From the NCBI GenBank assembly GCA_946481735.1, contig CAMLOU010000102.1, positions 1 through 16,350 of the forward strand: a stretch of 16,350 nucleotides of DNA, given 5' to 3'. The notes beneath the pieces are model-generated. The model had not been told where the DNA came from and made no database searches. It saw nothing but the letters and a program-made list of their open reading frames with translations. The stretch's first letter is position 1, and every line of letters begins with the position of its first letter. Of this stretch, positions 13,678 to 16,350 are shown one piece after another. A program made the position numbers and the translations under genes. The DNA is from an uncultured Cellvibrio sp. GTDB lineage: Bacteria > Pseudomonadota > Gammaproteobacteria > Pseudomonadales > Cellvibrionaceae.

Positions 13678-15837
13678 TTAGTTACCGTTCCACAAGCGTT
13701 GTAACAAGCTGGTTTTTCTACTATCGAAGTTCAACCAGGTACCCCAACCGGATTCATTAACATCGGGTACGTATGAATGCTCATACAAACCGCCGGTGTC
13801 AGCAGATTCCGGGTTGATAGACCAGTAGCAGGCTTCGATATCTTTCTCGATCATGTAATCAACAAAAGCGTTTTGCCATTGTTGGTCAACATTGGTGGTG
13901 ATGTGGCTCCACATTTCCTGCTCGGCAGCGCGAGTGTTTCGCGGCCAATCCATGTTGCCACCGAACTCACCGATGATCAGGGCATAACCCTGGTCACGCA
14001 GGTAACCGAAGTGCTCTTGCCAGCCAGCTTCGAGTTTGGTTGGGTCGAGGGTGATCTGGCAATCGGCGCGGCCCGCTTCATCACCTTCCAACTCAGCACA
14101 TTCGCCAGTCATGAAATGACGTTGAACGAATACAGATGGGCCGTAGGTGTGCGGAGAAATAACCAGACGCTCTTTCGGAATATTGAGCGGACGCTCAGCG
14201 AAGCCGAAGAAGTTCTCACCCCAGTTGGGGTTGTAGTCCATGCTGCCGTGGGCAACTTCAGTGCCGTCAGACTTCACAGAACCTACACCCTCAACAACGA
14301 TCAGCACGTTCTGGTTAACTTCGTTGATTGCCTGGTAAGCGCTTTCAGCGAGGGTAGCCCATTCGTCCCAGGTGTAATCCCATGGTTCGTTGAAGATGTC
14401 GATACCGAGGATGTTGTCTACACCGAGAGACTGCTCAAATCCTGCAATGGTACGCAGGTCTTCCAGCCAGAGTTGCTCGTTGTATGGATCATCATTCGGT
14501 GCACCACCGCCACAGGAGTACTCTTCACGGGTGAAGTCATAGCCCTCGCGGGTTGCGTCGACGTAAGGTGGATTCGCATCCAGACGGCCTGCACGCCAGC
14601 CTACGTAGTTGGAGCAGGAGTGGATGTCGATGATGACTTCCAGATCGTTCTGATCAGCCAGCTTGATGAAATCTTCCAGAGCCTGACGTGAGTTGGTTTG
14701 ACGCACAGATTCATGGTTTTTCAACACGCCGCCGGCACGGATGTCGCCGATACCTTGCGGATCAGTCGGGTCGAGGGTTTGCGGTGCGATAGGGATACGC
14801 AACACGTTGATACCCACGTTTTTGATTTCGGTCATGGTTTGTTGCATATCACGACCGGTATCCGCCCACCACATGTTGCCTACGTACAATTCCATCGGCG
14901 CGCCGCCAGGATTGTTTTCAGCATCGGTTGGCTCGTGTTGACCTTCAAGACCGAACCAGGCGCCACACTGTACAGGGAAAATGGTGCCGTTCTTGGTGAT
15001 CTTACCGGTTGAATCTACACGCCAGCGACCGCTGGTGGGCGTACTGGACGAGACAGAACTGGCCACGCTGGAGGCAACGCTCGACGCGATGCTTGATGCA
15101 ACACTTGAGGGTGCGCTGGACGCAACGCTTGACGGTGCACTGGAGGCAACACTCGATGGTGCGCTTGATGCAACGCTTGACGGGGCGCTGGAGGCTACGC
15201 TTGAAGGTGCGCTGGAACTGTTACCTACAGGACCATAAGGCGCCGGCTGGCTGCTACAGGTGCTGAGGGAGATACAGCTACGGTTTTGTTCCCAGCCCCA
15301 GCCACTTTGCGTGGTGGTACACAGGGGATACAAGGTGCCGTACCAGTTACATTGCCCGCCCGTATTATTGTTGGGGCTTGAACTGGAGGCCACTGAAGAG
15401 GCTACGGAGCTCACTGTGCTGCTCGCAGCGGATGATTGGTTGCCGTTGCTGCCACAAACCGCACCGTTAACGGTAGGGTTCTCAGCGCTGCCGCCATTTT
15501 TATTGACCTGGAAGCCGAACTCGACGGTCTGGCCGGGCTGAATTGTGCCGTTCCATCCGAGGTTGGTCGCCGTGTAAGGATTGCTGCCGCTGAGGTTTGC
15601 GTTCCAGGAACTGGTCACGCGGTTGGCATTATATTGCCAGCTCACATTCCAGCCATTGATCGCGGTGCTGCCATCATTGGTAATGCGAATGGCGGCAGTG
15701 TAACCACTGTTCCATTCGTTACTAATGACATGGCTACACACGGCGGCCTCGGCAGAGTTGCCGTAACCCGCTGCAGCGATACCAATGCTGAGCGCGGCCA
15801 CTGCCAGGCTTAAGCCCTTTGGATTTGCCGTTAACAT
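13678..15837 (-). CDS. Secreted modular cellulase: signal peptide-CBM2-CBM10-linker-GH5
   Basis: A 719-residue modular endoglucanase-type enzyme that cleaves beta-1,4-glucan outside the cell. Residues 1-31 are a signal peptide with a likely cut after AEA. Residues about 33-129 are a CBM2, with Cys34 and Cys128 as the usual disulfide pair and Trp42, Trp67 and Trp95 as candidate cellulose-contact tryptophans. A Ser-rich linker follows, then a CBM10 (about 161-196) with [11 protein letters not shown] and four cysteines (163, 173, 188, 194). A second linker (about 205-268) contains five APSSVASS repeats. The GH5 domain (about 270-719) has IDIFNEPW with acid/base Glu484 and IIGEFGG with nucleophile Glu624, and looks like subfamily 1. 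AGGAG seven bases before the ATG supports the start. CBM2-CBM10-GH5 with serine linkers is typical of Cellvibrio cellulases. It is a single-gene unit with its own terminator. Confidence 0.95.
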   Translation of the reverse strand: MLTANPKGLSLAVAALSIGIAAAGYGNSAEAAVCSHVISNEWNSGYTAAIRITNDGSTAINGWNVSWQYNANRVTSSWNANLSGSNPYTATNLGWNGTIQPGQTVEFGFQVNKNGGSAENPTVNGAVCGSNGNQSSAASSTVSSVASSVASSSSPNNNTGGQCNWYGTLYPLCTTTQSGWGWEQNRSCISLSTCSSQPAPYGPVGNSSSAPSSVASSAPSSVASSAPSSVASSAPSSVASSAPSSVASSIASSVASSVASSVSSSTPTSGRWRVDSTGKITKNGTIFPVQCGAWFGLEGQHEPTDAENNPGGAPMELYVGNMWWADTGRDMQQTMTEIKNVGINVLRIPIAPQTLDPTDPQGIGDIRAGGVLKNHESVRQTNSRQALEDFIKLADQNDLEVIIDIHSCSNYVGWRAGRLDANPPYVDATREGYDFTREEYSCGGGAPNDDPYNEQLWLEDLRTIAGFEQSLGVDNILGIDIFNEPWDYTWDEWATLAESAYQAINEVNQNVLIVVEGVGSVKSDGTEVAHGSMDYNPNWGENFFGFAERPLNIPKERLVISPHTYGPSVFVQRHFMTGECAELEGDEAGRADCQITLDPTKLEAGWQEHFGYLRDQGYALIIGEFGGNMDWPRNTRAAEQEMWSHITTNVDQQWQNAFVDYMIEKDIEACYWSINPESADTGGLYEHSYVPDVNESGWGTWLNFDSRKTSLLQRLWNGN
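15091..15210. repeat. Five tandem 24-bp units coding the APSSVASS linker
   Basis: Residues 210-249 of the cellulase are five exact copies of the octapeptide APSSVASS, encoded by 24-bp units. The units differ mainly at synonymous third positions (for example CCT, CCG, CCA, CCG and CCC for Pro). A degenerate [13 protein letters not shown] tail follows. The peptide is therefore conserved while the DNA has drifted. Confidence 0.95.
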
Positions 15838-16350
15838 TTGTTAGCTCCTATCTTATTTATGATTTAAGAAGTTATGGCTCATGCTCTTTTTGTGTGTTCA
15901 CACGCAATACCCTAGAGCTGCGGGACCTCATCGCGTGCTTGTGTCTTCCCTGTTGTCTTTTTTCAGGCTGCGCGGCCTGTTGGTCGCTCCATGGCAGACG
16001 AACCCCGCCCTGATGAATCAGGTTGGCGTTTGAATCTGTTCAATGTTGAGGGTTCTCCGGTGCGAGTCAGCGATAACACGGCGCCGCGCGGTCGTCAGGC
16101 GACAGCAGGGCAGGCGTGATGTACCTGGCTGACAGGCAGCAAAGAAAAATAAAACTCACAGCAGCTATTCGAAAATATCGAACACTGGCCGTGGTTTACG
16201 TCGATGTGAACTGTGTGGAACGCACTGATAACTTGCGTTTATTATTGATTTTTTATATATAAAATATTTACTGCTGCTTTCTTGTTGTTTCACATTGCTT
16301 GCTTACGGTTGAACTTGCTTATAGTTGCTGGTTTTTTCCGTTTGCCTTAC
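15838..16350 (-). other. Upstream region of the cellulase gene
   Basis: About 510 bp with no coding frame I can support. It holds an AT-rich block (about 16238-16270, with TATATATAAAA on the + strand) and several short inverted repeats: GTGTG-TT-CACAC at 15892-15903, CCTGAT-GA-ATCAGG at 16009-16022, TTCGA-N5-TCGAA at 16168-16182 and AACGCA-N9-TGCGTT at 16219-16239. Some could be operators for cellulase induction. No convincing -35/-10 pair was found on the minus strand. Confidence 0.4.

Noticed and set aside
13777..14691. 304-codon open frame on the + strand
   Set aside because: It lies wholly antisense to the GH5 domain, resembles no family and has no ribosome binding site; it is a shadow of the cellulase codon pattern.
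14981..15266. + strand frames with repetitive Leu-Asp-Ala-Thr peptides
   Set aside because: They are the antisense reading of the serine-rich linker repeats and not separate genes.
15819..16013. 64-codon + strand ORF overlapping the cellulase start
   Set aside because: Begins inside the signal-peptide coding region on the opposite strand, cysteine-rich random-looking sequence, no ribosome binding site.
15991..16119. 42-codon + strand ORF (MADEPRPDESGW...)
   Set aside because: Codon use is not implausible, but there is no ribosome binding site before the ATG, no recognised motif and no partner gene. It could be a decayed fragment; too weak to annotate.

Overview
The window looks like the chromosome of a cellulose-degrading gammaproteobacterium, most likely Cellvibrio or a close relative. 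The clue is a secreted CBM2-CBM10-serine-rich-linker-GH5 cellulase, an architecture typical of that group. Every gene I can support lies on the minus strand, so transcription runs from high to low coordinates. The genus is an inference from architecture; no marker gene is present.

Layout from high to low coordinates. (1) 15838-16350 is the noncoding upstream region of the cellulase. (2) 13678-15837 is the cellulase gene, followed by a hairpin and a Rho-independent terminator (13592-13669). (3) 13169-13591 is the leader region of a long operon, with a possible 18-codon upstream ORF. (4) 1500-13168 is a tightly packed ten-gene operon, with mostly 4-bp ATGA overlaps or gaps of 1-32 bp. Its order is UDP-glucuronate decarboxylase-like SDR, NDP-sugar 4-epimerase-like SDR, a glycoside hydrolase fused to a CDP-paratose 2-epimerase-like SDR, a medium-chain dehydrogenase, a Gfo/Idh/MocA oxidoreductase, a GT4 glycosyltransferase, three CgeB-like glycosyltransferases and a SAM methyltransferase. 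(5) 1362-1513 is a cluster of GTAG-type REP elements, one of which supplies the stop codon of the methyltransferase. (6) 25-1186 is a separate two-gene unit with a YghA-type SDR and a small basic protein carrying a Rho-N/SAP-like motif.

The ten-gene operon is the most interesting part. It has what is needed to make and interconvert nucleotide sugars (decarboxylation, 4-epimerisation, 2-epimerisation), oxidise or reduce a sugar or cyclitol, transfer four or more glycosyl units and methylate the product. The window has no flippase, polymerase, ABC exporter, phosphoglycosyl transferase or outer-membrane export gene, and none of the ten proteins has an evident signal peptide. I infer a cytoplasmic product: a soluble methylated oligosaccharide, a glycosylated small molecule or a glycosylated protein. 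The product itself cannot be read from sequence.

The cellulase sits next to the operon but has its own terminator and upstream region, so a functional link between the two is not shown.
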